From UBA6144 sp964399165 (GTDB lineage: Bacteria; Bdellovibrionota; Bacteriovoracia; Bacteriovoracales; Bacteriovoracaceae), in assembly GCA_964399165.1 (NCBI GenBank), contig CAYNPO010000009.1, forward strand, positions 1-64,000: a stretch of DNA of 64,000 nucleotides. The letters run 5' to 3'. Made by a program: the position numbers and the translations under genes. Under the pieces are notes generated by a model. That model was not told where the DNA came from and did not search any database. It saw only the letters and a list, made by a program, of their open reading frames with translations. Positions 41,901 through 49,249 of this stretch are shown one piece after another (the first letter of the stretch is position 1; every line of letters starts with the position of its first letter).

Positions 41901-43437
41901 TGTGCAAGGAGAAGATTTCCCGGTGCCCCATGCTTCAATTGTCGTATGGGACACGGAGGGCCGGTCTAATGCGGAGGCTCCCGGAGGCTGCCAAGCATTT
42001 GAACTCCAATTATCTCTTGATGATCTATGCCCGAGCCAATTCACAAATGGATTTGAAGACTGGTTCTACCGCAAAAACCAGGATGACACTTTTGCGGTAG
42101 TCGGATCGACCAACGTTATCAATGAGGGAAGCTATATTCATCCCAGCTCGAAGGTCTGTGGACAGCACGTCTCTTTGCTCGATACCTATGTCGGCCCCTC
42201 GACGGAGATATCGAACTACGTGGATTCCAAAAGGCGCGCCTTTGACCTCAGTATTGAAGCTTCAAGTTTCAATAACTCAAGCCGCTTTGAGAAAATTGGC
42301 GGCACCACCAAAATAAAAGCCGCAGGTGTCATGAACAACCTGCATTCCTCCGGAGGGCTTGAAATCGAGGGTAAAGTTGGGCTGTTCGCCGTGACGATCA
42401 CGAACTCAGAGGACGCATTGGTCCGCATCCGCCAGGGAAACCCTGAGATAGAAACGCATTTCTCCCAGGTGGAGATAAGCAATGGCTCTCCCCAGTTCGA
42501 GGGGAAGGTGACGGCCGTGACCTCGCAATTTATCGGGTCGCCACAAATTTTGGCCGGCCAGGGAGAAATTGGCATCATCAATGGTTCTCGGATTGAATCC
42601 TTCGAAGACAATGAGCTGGCTCATCTGAAAATCGCCACGGAGGGGCAACCGCAGATATTGTTGGATGATGTCGAGATTAAAGGACGTCCTAGCATCAGTC
42701 ACTCCCTGGCTATTTTTAGTGCCACAATCGAAGGGAATGGCACCTATAAGGGAATCTATGCCCCGCTCGTCGGTGGAGCTGCGCAGGGGTTGTCGGTCAT
42801 GCATGACGCGAAATTCTCTGGAGAGAATAATTTCCAAGGAGCATTCATTCTGTCACGCCCCATGCAGGATTCTGCAGTGTTTACGAACCCGGCAGTGGAT
42901 GCAAGCTATGTCCCCTATGTGGAAGTCGGGGCGTATGGGGATCCTGAAGTTCCCGTGAGGGGCGTGGATCTCCGAGGGGCCGTCGTGGCCTTGGGCGAAT
43001 TGGGTGATGGCGTGCAAGTCGAAGGGCTTGAGACTAAAGCAGGAAACATCGTCCATCATGTGAGCATGACAGCAGACTCGGCGATTAGGGGAGCGGACAC
43101 TCGAGTGTACGGTATGATGTTCATGACCAGTAGTGCCATTGATGGGAACTCGGATGTGGAAGCAAATCTCCTGACGCCCCAAGGCGTTATTTCTTTCATG
43201 GACGCCTCAACGCTCGTGGGGGTCATCATGCGGGGGTCAGGAACCTTCCAGCGAACGACCTTGTTCGGGGCGTTCTTGCTAGGTTTTAGTTGTTATGAGG
43301 ACAATCAAACATGCGAAGATAGGGCGAAGGTCAGGGGGCTGGACCTGGCGCGCGAGAGCAGCGCTCGATACCTGAGTAGATGGAGGGAGCATTCTGCATG
43401 GTCAGCAAAAAGAATGAGGCAGGCCTTCGGGCATTAA
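38995..43437 (+). CDS. Secreted multidomain protein with beta-helix domains and a MepA-like metallopeptidase (island gene 3)
   Basis: This 1480-aa protein starts at GTG (AAGGAAAG upstream) with a signal peptide to about residue 19. Residues 20-170 repeat the entry domain: Cys20, NPDGSMGG at 30-37, Cys58, Cys153 and Cys169. About 180-560 looks like beta-sandwich modules. About 690-890 holds a LAS-type peptidase core, with H773-TTGQDF-D780 and H877-KD-H880-V-H882, matching the ligand spacing of murein endopeptidase MepA (H-x6-D and H-x2-H-x-H). About 1030-1470 is a second, looser beta-helix region with a degenerate entry motif and Cys1055. It could cut peptidoglycan cross-links or another D-amino-acid peptide. 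The fusion is unfamiliar to me. Confidence 0.82.
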   Translation: MRNAIALLAIFLLSPFTYACEGEATYTWMNPDGSMGGQVSYSAKVASGTVVSPQARVCGAAWVEAGVKILDSAMIADGAWVGPFVEMHDQAEIGEFANVKGSSPQSLVAMRDKSRVAGKAKLHGKILLSDRARVHGAARIGDHVVMSGESAVCEDIFLEDQGISDDEYCLGKATSAAQVSYGGVDFDSYNSAKSKIDINLPEGFIFGGEISLMQFYANGKQVSQDAVTRWGDRIRLNLAGLLQDGANTLSFRSYDQHKKIITDEIEFEVGTTERTFAVIAPDGSTSKEIASEVFVLHEGQKKGLPHRWLPTGELRVEGIPASEETPVLIALLGKSSWGLWVGETNDIPEELQMEWLPETQSVPNNDFSQGLLGWHPFGGGEVEVSMGRLSLAASGLGMTGVKTSFLRGEGASIVQTALGLRADSTDGGHYAAIVGVFEPSRRRFSVDFVESDTGPVSFRRSLRDYGQSQADLVDVIPGSRVGVIQALVVLHEGNARAGAEGESEGIQQPEASFRLQTYARPTVGLVNFPSAGPPVGSNESPAQLAARCEHPLLRLTPSDLGTSSVSYLQDLQLLSIGGLPEFWPLGQPRHTRLYGNLTISGPTDPSLIRLEVWDPASNIRIAQAPLNPCLVRHLDAISAGSTGAKTYNFRSKPHEAMFLFALPEPVVPLMVQPNEVLLRYMHGEIELGSISRPSLYSLASALGREGYRDFYDYQGENGKSTTRGGGDFWGRLNFGPLITSILGKLGEEKTLWQLNDISIANGAKFFPRKGNTHTTGQDFDTRHATYNFNQGTPEAHFSLAQGLERDLLRVAPHYGSIREIYVEAGDGPLQGYAEGLIESSFWKVFANKCFANTRAIDPKYAVERPAGGSLLRQVSPHKDHVHFRLNPATGEGQVPSYTFRPLSHSLDQFKFSLFREAGSWIFRVAVRNPQDFTDRRIMLRLQSTAQLGVDTRVYANSGFAAEGVRVEIPVQGEDFPVPHASIVVWDTEGRSNAEAPGGCQAFELQLSLDDLCPSQFTNGFEDWFYRKNQDDTFAVVGSTNVINEGSYIHPSSKVCGQHVSLLDTYVGPSTEISNYVDSKRRAFDLSIEASSFNNSSRFEKIGGTTKIKAAGVMNNLHSSGGLEIEGKVGLFAVTITNSEDALVRIRQGNPEIETHFSQVEISNGSPQFEGKVTAVTSQFIGSPQILAGQGEIGIINGSRIESFEDNELAHLKIATEGQPQILLDDVEIKGRPSISHSLAIFSATIEGNGTYKGIYAPLVGGAAQGLSVMHDAKFSGENNFQGAFILSRPMQDSAVFTNPAVDASYVPYVEVGAYGDPEVPVRGVDLRGAVVALGELGDGVQVEGLETKAGNIVHHVSMTADSAIRGADTRVYGMMFMTSSAIDGNSDVEANLLTPQGVISFMDASTLVGVIMRGSGTFQRTTLFGAFLLGFSCYEDNQTCEDRAKVRGLDLARESSARYLSRWREHSAWSAKRMRQAFGH

Positions 43438-43453
43438 ACAGGGTTTGGAGTTC

Positions 43454-44590
43454 ATGCGTTTTCTCATTGTCACACTGATGCTGGTGAGCTTCTCTTGCTG
43501 GGCAATTTATTGGGGCGAGGGCATCTGCGAGTACCCCTGGCCTAATTCAGCGATTGGAGTAGTGCCCCACCCTAGTCCGACGCAGAAACAGCTGCGGTTC
43601 GAGTTTGATGTAGGAAATTGGCATAAAAACCATCTTTGGGATGTTCGGCTAGCCATTGACCCATGTCCGCATGAGGTGTGGATGCTTGAACCCGACGAGG
43701 AGAGAGACGCTGAAGGCAATCGTTATGTGCCCAGCCGTTCTTTCTATGCCGAGCCGGTCTCAGGGTCTAAACCCGTCATGGTATGGCAAGATCGAGACAT
43801 CCTGGTGGATGGGAAAGTCGTATGCCGGGCGATGCTGCCTAAGACGAAGGTAGCCTCCCGCAAGTGGGTGGAGTGCCGACCTGGCAAGTGTACAGAAAAG
43901 ACCTCACCAGTCGCCAAGGAGCTGCTGGTCCCAAACTTCTGGGAATATGGATACTATGCGATGGACAGCACCGAACTGTCTCCAAAGGCCTGTCCGCTGG
44001 ATTATGACTTTCCCGGCGACACGACCCATAAGCTCATCTCCTATCAGTATGTCAAAAAGCCTGGATTCGTGGGGACACTTGGGCATGGGGGCAAGATGTA
44101 TTATGTTGTGCTGACGACGGGTGATTCTGTTTTTCCGGCAAATTTATCCTCGCGAAGTGAATCCATTTGCGATGGCAGATGGGCGCGGGCAAAGCCAGAG
44201 CAGTTCAGCTCCTGGGACTATACGGTGAAGTTCAACGAGCAGAAGGTGAATGTTGAGGACATGCAGGTATGTAGAGGCGAAGGACGCAAGGCATGCTTGA
44301 AGGGGCGAGTGTGGCTCAAGGAACTTCTGTGCGAAGGTGCAAAATGCCCTGAGGGCGAGAAGTGGGATGAGCTGATGGAAGAGCTGCAATTATGCATGAC
44401 GAACGTCGTCGAAGGGACAAAGAGGAAGGCGTTACACGGGAAAAAGTTCAGATGTAAGACGGATGACAAAGGGACGATCGTGAAGATGGACTACCCGGAA
44501 GCGTTCTGGCGTAAAGATGTCTTGGACTACCACCCGGACAAGTTTGATAAGGACAACCCGATAGTCATTGTGCCGGAGATTGTCCCGTGA
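43454..44590 (+). CDS. Secreted Cys-rich protein of unknown function (island gene 4)
   Basis: This 378-aa protein has a signal peptide (MRFLIVTLMLVSFSCWA). The mature chain has about 14 Cys, among them a C-R-P-G-K-C cluster, and many Trp and Tyr residues, which suggests a disulfide-bonded extracellular protein. I use the ATG at 43454; a TTG three codons upstream is also open. No family is recognised. The gap to gene 3 is 16 bases and the stop overlaps the next start (GTGA). Confidence 0.75.
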   Translation: MRFLIVTLMLVSFSCWAIYWGEGICEYPWPNSAIGVVPHPSPTQKQLRFEFDVGNWHKNHLWDVRLAIDPCPHEVWMLEPDEERDAEGNRYVPSRSFYAEPVSGSKPVMVWQDRDILVDGKVVCRAMLPKTKVASRKWVECRPGKCTEKTSPVAKELLVPNFWEYGYYAMDSTELSPKACPLDYDFPGDTTHKLISYQYVKKPGFVGTLGHGGKMYYVVLTTGDSVFPANLSSRSESICDGRWARAKPEQFSSWDYTVKFNEQKVNVEDMQVCRGEGRKACLKGRVWLKELLCEGAKCPEGEKWDELMEELQLCMTNVVEGTKRKALHGKKFRCKTDDKGTIVKMDYPEAFWRKDVLDYHPDKFDKDNPIVIVPEIVP

Positions 44591-45309
44591 AAATCCTGTG
44601 GCACCTGCTGGCCACACACCTCATGCTGAGTGACCTTGTTCCCGCATTGGCCGCCAACAAAGAATACATAATCGGAACAGGGGCGTTGCTCCTCGTGAGC
44701 GACAAGATCGAACGAGAGAGGTCACGCTCCCAGGCAGACTTTGATCCAGTTTGGACCATCCCGATTTATAGGTATCGAAACTACTCAATTGGTGCCGGTG
44801 GGTTGATGGTTCCCAGCAAAATTGAGCGGAGATTGGAGGTATCAGGTTTTCTGGTGGTGGTGGGAAATAAGACCAGGCCAATTTATGATATTGTTCATAT
44901 TTCCACCACAGCGAGGATACTTCTTTCAGGAAGAAGTTCTTCCTTGGGATATCGCATCCCCCTTTCTGGCGCGAACTGGCCTGAAGGCTACATAGGGATT
45001 AATATTCCGCCTCCAGGTGGCACTCTGAATAGTCCTCGGTACTACGCGAGCAGTGATGCCAATTCATTTGTCTCCAGAGTGACGATCGAGGAGTTAGGCT
45101 TGAGCATGATTCAACCCATTCCGGTACGGTCTGTGATATCGCATAACGGGAACAAAATATTTGTACCAAGACCGGGAGGGGATGGCGGGATTTCCTATGT
45201 ACGCGTCAACAATTGTGCTTCAGCGCCGAAAAATTCACCGCATGCCGAAATGGGCGTGGACGAGTTTCTGAGTCATATCCCTGAGGTCGTAGAAGTATGT
45301 TCGCACTGA
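44587..45309 (+). CDS. Secreted protein of unknown function (island gene 5)
   Basis: This 240-aa protein begins at a GTG within the previous stop and has a signal peptide of about 22 residues ending ALA-A. The mature part shows alternating hydrophobic strands (EYIIGTGALLLVSDKI, FLVVVGNKTRPIYDIVHI). Early SDKIERERSRSQ may be a protease-like insertion loop, but no catalytic triad can be assigned. It contains only two Cys near the C-terminus. Codon use is more AT-rich than in the host genes. Confidence 0.7.
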   Translation: MKILWHLLATHLMLSDLVPALAANKEYIIGTGALLLVSDKIERERSRSQADFDPVWTIPIYRYRNYSIGAGGLMVPSKIERRLEVSGFLVVVGNKTRPIYDIVHISTTARILLSGRSSSLGYRIPLSGANWPEGYIGINIPPPGGTLNSPRYYASSDANSFVSRVTIEELGLSMIQPIPVRSVISHNGNKIFVPRPGGDGGISYVRVNNCASAPKNSPHAEMGVDEFLSHIPEVVEVCSH

Positions 45310-46169
45310 TGTTGATAGGCGGTTTGCTACTTGCTCATGGCGACTCAACCAAGCTGGCAGAAGTCATCATGGCGCCGAATGCGACAGATATCCCCAGGGG
45401 TTTCAGCTATTACAAGTTTAGAGAAGCCATTTCATTTGGAAAGCTTCCATTATGTGCGCATCAGCTACCGAAGGGTATGCCATGCGTACAGGATAAGGAA
45501 ACTGATCGGTACATCTCCTTGCAAGGCTTTAAGGACGAAAAGTACGCTGTGTCGAACCTCGAAGGTTTTCTGCTCATGAGCATTTCGCATGTAAGGGATA
45601 AGGGCGGTTTGCGTTGGCTCCCTCTGCGGCCAATGGCGAAGCCGGTTGGAATGCAATGGCAGGTCGGTTCACAAGATAAGGTTATGGAAGTAGAAGACAG
45701 AATCTATTACGCTTCTCCCAAGACTGTAAATGATGCACACTTTATGGCAATTCGCTTTCCAAAGATTGGTACTCTGCTCTTCCACAAGGATGTTTCTGAG
45801 AGAGGGGACCACTTCGACTGGCAGATGGTTTTTGCCCCTCTTTTTGATATCCGGAAGCATCAGCGTTTTTCCGGGAAGAAGCTAAAGGCTTACAGCTTGG
45901 GTACGCATCAGATTGAGACGCTTGAATTCACCAATATCCCTGCGGAACTGATAGTCAGTAAGATTGATTACTCTAGCCGCAAGATAGCATTTTCCATCCA
46001 GCACTTCATCGATGTTCAGTGCGGATGCTATGAGATCGATGACGAAGAAAAGGCTGCACTCATCAAAAAGCATGGACAGAGAAGAGAGCACACAAGCTTT
46101 GAGGCTGACTTCGAGGAATTCTTCAGCGATGGGGAAAGACAGCTGAATTATGAGGGTGGGCCCTGCTAG
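45297..46169 (+). CDS. Secreted protein of unknown function (island gene 6)
   Basis: This 290-aa protein starts inside the end of gene 5 (13-base overlap) and has a short hydrophobic leader (MFALMLIGGLLLAHG) that could be a signal peptide or a membrane anchor. The mature part is mixed alpha/beta with a few Cys and an acidic C-terminus. No motif is recognised. It is the last gene of the set. About 235 non-coding bases follow before the right attachment repeat, holding the GTACT pair and no clear terminator. Confidence 0.7.
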   Translation: MFALMLIGGLLLAHGDSTKLAEVIMAPNATDIPRGFSYYKFREAISFGKLPLCAHQLPKGMPCVQDKETDRYISLQGFKDEKYAVSNLEGFLLMSISHVRDKGGLRWLPLRPMAKPVGMQWQVGSQDKVMEVEDRIYYASPKTVNDAHFMAIRFPKIGTLLFHKDVSERGDHFDWQMVFAPLFDIRKHQRFSGKKLKAYSLGTHQIETLEFTNIPAELIVSKIDYSSRKIAFSIQHFIDVQCGCYEIDDEEKAALIKKHGQRREHTSFEADFEEFFSDGERQLNYEGGPC

Positions 46170-46253
46170 TTGAAGACTGTGGCTGGAATCTTGTAAAGAT
46201 TTTCCAAAGGATTCAGGAGAGATTTGGTGACCCAGAAGCTAAGATGGGAGCGT

Positions 46254-46271
46254 GTACTGAAAGTGTACTAC
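46254..46271. repeat. Right pair of GTACT motifs, possible arm-type recombinase sites
   Basis: GTACTGA at 46254-46260 and GTACTAC at 46265-46271 are again 11 bases apart, about 135 bases inside the right attachment repeat, in a non-coding stretch. Confidence 0.45.
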
Positions 46272-46404
46272 GCCCCACTAAAGAGCCCATCAACTGGCCA
46301 AAAAGGACAACAACGAATCACGGCCTCGGTTGAATTGAAGTGCAGGAAATCATTTGTAACTGCTGAAAATCAAACTGAGACTTGGGCTTGAAAACGAATC
46401 GATC

Positions 46405-46426
46405 TCGAATCCCTCACCGGGCACCA
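46405..46426 (+). repeat. Right attachment site, partial tRNA-Leu copy
   Basis: The 17-base core TCCCTCACCGGGCACCA (46410-46426) matches the tRNA 3' end exactly, and the 5 bases before it differ at one position (TCGAA against TCGAG). No tRNA 5' half is present here. Confidence 0.88.
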
Positions 46427-46551
46427 TCTATCCCCCTCTAAAAGCGTCTGTGGTTCGGCCCTTGTCCGGACCTTGTCAAGATTGTCCGACTCCGTTGTGA
46501 CGGGCGAGCGTGAGTGCTATACCCCGGTACAAATTCACAAGGAGACCACCG

Positions 46552-46962
46552 ATGAAGACTTGGCTTGTTGCCTTTGCCCTTACCACCTCTAGTGCCTTCG
46601 CCTGCGGTTATGGCAGCACCTACGACCGCCTCGAGTGCACTCTGACCGCCGGCGGACGCACTGACAGCGCCACCCTTGACCTTGACCATGGTGGTGACAT
46701 CGCTGGCCTCGAGATTCCCGGCGTCGTCCGCGCCAACCTGCAGGCCACTGTCGAGCACGATGGCCAGGTCCGCTTGGTGACCGTGGCCATGGACTACAGC
46801 CGCGGCCTTCCCATCCAGGGCGACGGCTTCTTCAGTGTTCCCCAGCAGTGCGATGTACCCCGGTCGGCCCTTCGGATCAGCAAGAACGTCCGGGACGCCG
46901 CCAACCGAACCGTCGCCATGACCCTCAACTGCGATGTCACCCGTCACTCCGACCGCGACTGA
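46552..46962 (+). CDS. Small secreted protein of unknown function
   Basis: This 136-aa protein has a signal peptide (residues 1-17, ending AFA). The mature part has four Cys, starting CGYGSTYDRLEC, and looks like a small beta-rich domain. AAGGAGACCACCG precedes the ATG, which decides this start over an earlier GTG. The gene lies 126 bases past the right attachment repeat, so it belongs to the host side, and its base composition agrees. A terminator follows. Confidence 0.78.
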   Translation: MKTWLVAFALTTSSAFACGYGSTYDRLECTLTAGGRTDSATLDLDHGGDIAGLEIPGVVRANLQATVEHDGQVRLVTVAMDYSRGLPIQGDGFFSVPQQCDVPRSALRISKNVRDAANRTVAMTLNCDVTRHSDRD

Positions 46963-46987
46963 AAGGCTGCCCAAACCTGGCTGGCAT

Positions 46988-47007
46988 GGGGGCTAAGGCC
47001 CCCTTTT
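46988..47007 (+). terminator. Intrinsic terminator of the small secreted-protein gene
   Basis: GGGGGC, loop TAAG and GCCCCC are followed by TTTT, 25 bases after the stop codon. Confidence 0.8.
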
Positions 47008-47118
47008 CAGTGGGGGAGGGAGATTCGACCACTCAAGTCGGTCCGTTCTTCCTGGCTTTCCATTTATCCATCCACGCTGGACAATGGTTTAACGTCCATC
47101 GTGTCCAGGAGGGACCCC

Positions 47119-47319
47119 TTGCTGAACCAACTCGCCAAGCTCCACGCCTTCATGCTCGAGAAAGAACACGCTTTTCTCAAAGACAGCGTTGAACTCCTCA
47201 GCAGCGGTCTCAAGGCCATTGTGCCCAGCGAGGGGGACGCTTACCGGCTGGTCTTGACGCTCGAGACGGAGATGCTTGAGGCCGTGGACGCCCTGCGGGC
47301 CTTCTTCACCTGGGGTTGA
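47119..47319 (+). CDS. Small helical protein of unknown function
   Basis: This 66-aa protein starts at TTG. AGGAGGG at 47107-47113, five bases upstream, picks this codon over the in-frame GTG at 47101, which would put the ribosome site inside the gene. The product is predicted almost all helical, with leucine heptads (LAKLHAFMLEKEHAFLKDSVELL), and should be cytoplasmic. Its end overlaps the convergent DUF1460 gene by 14 bases. No family is recognised. Confidence 0.55.
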   Translation: MLNQLAKLHAFMLEKEHAFLKDSVELLSSGLKAIVPSEGDAYRLVLTLETEMLEAVDALRAFFTWG

Positions 47320-48199
47320 TGGCGAGAAAGTGCACGCCCTTCAGCGTGGCGTGGCCCACGAAGCGCCGGACGTAGTCCAGGAACAGCACCTCGGTCACGT
47401 TCTGTCCGGCGGAAGGGGCGTGCCTCATCATCAGCTTACCGTCTTTGCGTACCAGGAAGGCCTGGTGGGAGACGTTCATGTGGGTGCCCGCAACGTGGGT
47501 CAAGTCCCAGTTCGGGCGCACGAAGTTGACCACCACGCCGTGGGGGACGCGGTCTAGCCATTTCGGGTTGGCGGCGATCCAGTCGATGGGCACGTAGTCC
47601 AGGGTGGCGGTCTCAGGGCTGAAGCGCGCTCCTTCCTGCCGCCATTCCTCCACGCGCTGGGCGCGCTCCTCGGAGGTGAGGCCGATAACCCGCAAGGAAG
47701 CCTCGGTGAGGAAGCGGTAGTAGTTGGGCTTGTCGATGACCGCGCTGGCGACCCTCACGGTGCCGGGCACGGCCAGCACGCGGGTGATGTCGGTGAAGAA
47801 ACCGTTGGCGATGTTGTTGGGGATCCAGTCCAGACTCGGAAAGTGGTTACGGGTGGTGTAGTCCACCACGCCATTTTCGTAGCGGATCTCGTCAATGTGG
47901 CGGAGGAACTCAGGCACGTCCTGGGAGTGGGCCAGGGCCACCACCGTTTCCACGTAGGTGGTGCAGTCGAAGGTGTCGAAGCGGTAAAGGGGGTCCTGGT
48001 CGTAACGGGCGTCAGGGCCCTCGCCCAGGGGGCCGCCGGCGCCATAGGGCAAGCCCAGAAAGCTTTGACTGTACAGGTCCACGCGCTTGATCGTGTCCGT
48101 CACCTCCGCGTGTCGGGAGAGCACCTTGGCCACTTCCTCGGGCGTGGTGGCCCATACGGTGGCGCTGGCCAACAGGAGGGGGAGGACGAGCTTCAGCAT
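47306..48199 (-). CDS. DUF1460 / N-acetylmuramoyl-L-alanine-amidase-like secreted protein
   Basis: This 297-aa protein has a signal peptide (about residues 1-17) and the DUF1460 fold, a papain-like NlpC/P60 relative that trims peptidoglycan stem peptides. The catalytic Cys is in RFDTFDCTTYVETV near residue 79, and a His partner is probably in LTHVAGTHMNVSHQAFLV. YGAGGPLGEGPDARYDQDPLY is also typical of the family. It likely works in the periplasm on released muropeptides. It ends within the small helical-protein gene on the other strand. Confidence 0.88.
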   Translation of the reverse strand: MLKLVLPLLLASATVWATTPEEVAKVLSRHAEVTDTIKRVDLYSQSFLGLPYGAGGPLGEGPDARYDQDPLYRFDTFDCTTYVETVVALAHSQDVPEFLRHIDEIRYENGVVDYTTRNHFPSLDWIPNNIANGFFTDITRVLAVPGTVRVASAVIDKPNYYRFLTEASLRVIGLTSEERAQRVEEWRQEGARFSPETATLDYVPIDWIAANPKWLDRVPHGVVVNFVRPNWDLTHVAGTHMNVSHQAFLVRKDGKLMMRHAPSAGQNVTEVLFLDYVRRFVGHATLKGVHFLAINPR

Positions 48200-48244
48200 G
48201 CGGCGGACCTTAGTCTAAGGGGGAGTTTTTGTCCCCCGGGTGTG

Positions 48245-49213
48245 TCAAATATCCAGGGTGGCGCGTTCCAAGGACACGGGCACCCGGGTGGGGCGCGAGG
48301 TGTCCTGGGGGCTTGCGGGCGCGGTCCAGAAACAGGAGTGGTAGTAAGTGCTATCCACGTAAGGCCGGCCGGTGGGATGGCCCGGACGTCCGAAATTGGT
48401 GGTGTAGCGGTGGCGGGGGAGTCGGTTACCTCCCAGCTCGGCCCAGCGAAAATGCCAAACGGGGTAACCCATGTAGCTCACCATGAGTTTCTCGCCGTCG
48501 CTGGCCAGGGCGTCGGCGCCGGGATCGATGCCGGCGAGTTCGCGACGCACTTCGAGGGTGGCAGCGTCCACCACGACCAGGCCGCTGAAGGCCGGGCGCT
48601 GGTCGGGACGGGTCATGCTATGGGTGTCCATGAGGACCCAAACGGCGCCTTCACGCACGAGAACATCGGTGGCCACGGAGATCAAGGGAAGCTGGCGTTG
48701 AAGCAAAGGCACGCGGGCCACGAAACGACGGGTGGGCAGGTCGAAGACGGTCATGCCGAGCTTACCGTGGGCGAAGTACAGGCGTTCCCCGTGGATGGCC
48801 ATGCCGCGGGCGTGCTCCTTGAACAGCAGCGGGCGGTTTTCGCCGTGGGTGGCGTGCAGGGCGATGAGCTCCAGTGATGGGAGCGCGCGCTCTTCCAATC
48901 CTTCATAGGTGAGCACGAACAGTTTTCCGTCCCAAACCAGGGCGTCCATGGAAGCGGCGCCGGTTTGCACTACTTTGCGTTCGGAGCGGCCGGTGAGGTC
49001 CATCACCACCAGAGGAGAGGGGACGGGCACGTGGTAGGGGCCTTGGGAGAAGCGCCAGTAGGCCCCAAAACCCAAGATGAGCTTCTCGTCTTCCACCGCC
49101 ACGAAGTTGGCACAGGCGGTTTCCGCCGCCAGGGCGGCTTTAACGGTTTCCGGATTAGCCGCCAAGCCGCTGAGGGGGAGAATGGCGAGGGCGAGGCTCA
49201 GAAGGGTGCGCAT
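48245..49213 (-). CDS. Secreted beta-propeller-like protein of unknown function
   Basis: This 322-aa protein has a signal peptide (about residues 1-18, ending GLA). It is made of short strands that recur about every 40-45 residues (KLFVLTYEGLEER, RLYFAHGKLGMTVFDLP, AVWVLMDTHSM, KLMVSYMGYPVW), as in YncE-like beta propellers. No catalytic motif is visible. It is upstream of the DUF1460 gene on the same strand with a 45-base gap, and may be co-transcribed. Confidence 0.7.
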   Translation of the reverse strand: MRTLLSLALAILPLSGLAANPETVKAALAAETACANFVAVEDEKLILGFGAYWRFSQGPYHVPVPSPLVVMDLTGRSERKVVQTGAASMDALVWDGKLFVLTYEGLEERALPSLELIALHATHGENRPLLFKEHARGMAIHGERLYFAHGKLGMTVFDLPTRRFVARVPLLQRQLPLISVATDVLVREGAVWVLMDTHSMTRPDQRPAFSGLVVVDAATLEVRRELAGIDPGADALASDGEKLMVSYMGYPVWHFRWAELGGNRLPRHRYTTNFGRPGHPTGRPYVDSTYYHSCFWTAPASPQDTSRPTRVPVSLERATLDI

Positions 49214-49249
49214 GGATCTACTCCTTAGGACATGTTCTTAGCGGCCAGT

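Larger units (their letters stand above)
36758..46426. mobile_element. tRNA-Leu-integrated genomic island, 9.6 kb, with six-gene secreted-protein cargo
   Basis: The tRNA-Leu 3' end is repeated directly at 46405-46426 (22 bases, one mismatch). Between the repeats lie an integrase remnant beside the tRNA and six co-directional genes whose products all carry signal peptides. Base composition falls along the island and is visibly lower than in the flanking genes, most of all in 43454-46169. No replication, transfer, capsid or toxin-antitoxin gene is seen. The element looks like a stranded cargo island that can no longer excise by itself. Confidence 0.85.

Noticed and set aside
36780..46404. Prophage
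   Set aside because: No capsid, tail, lysis, replication or repressor gene is present; the LAS peptidase sits in a signal-peptide-bearing giant protein, not in a lysis cassette.
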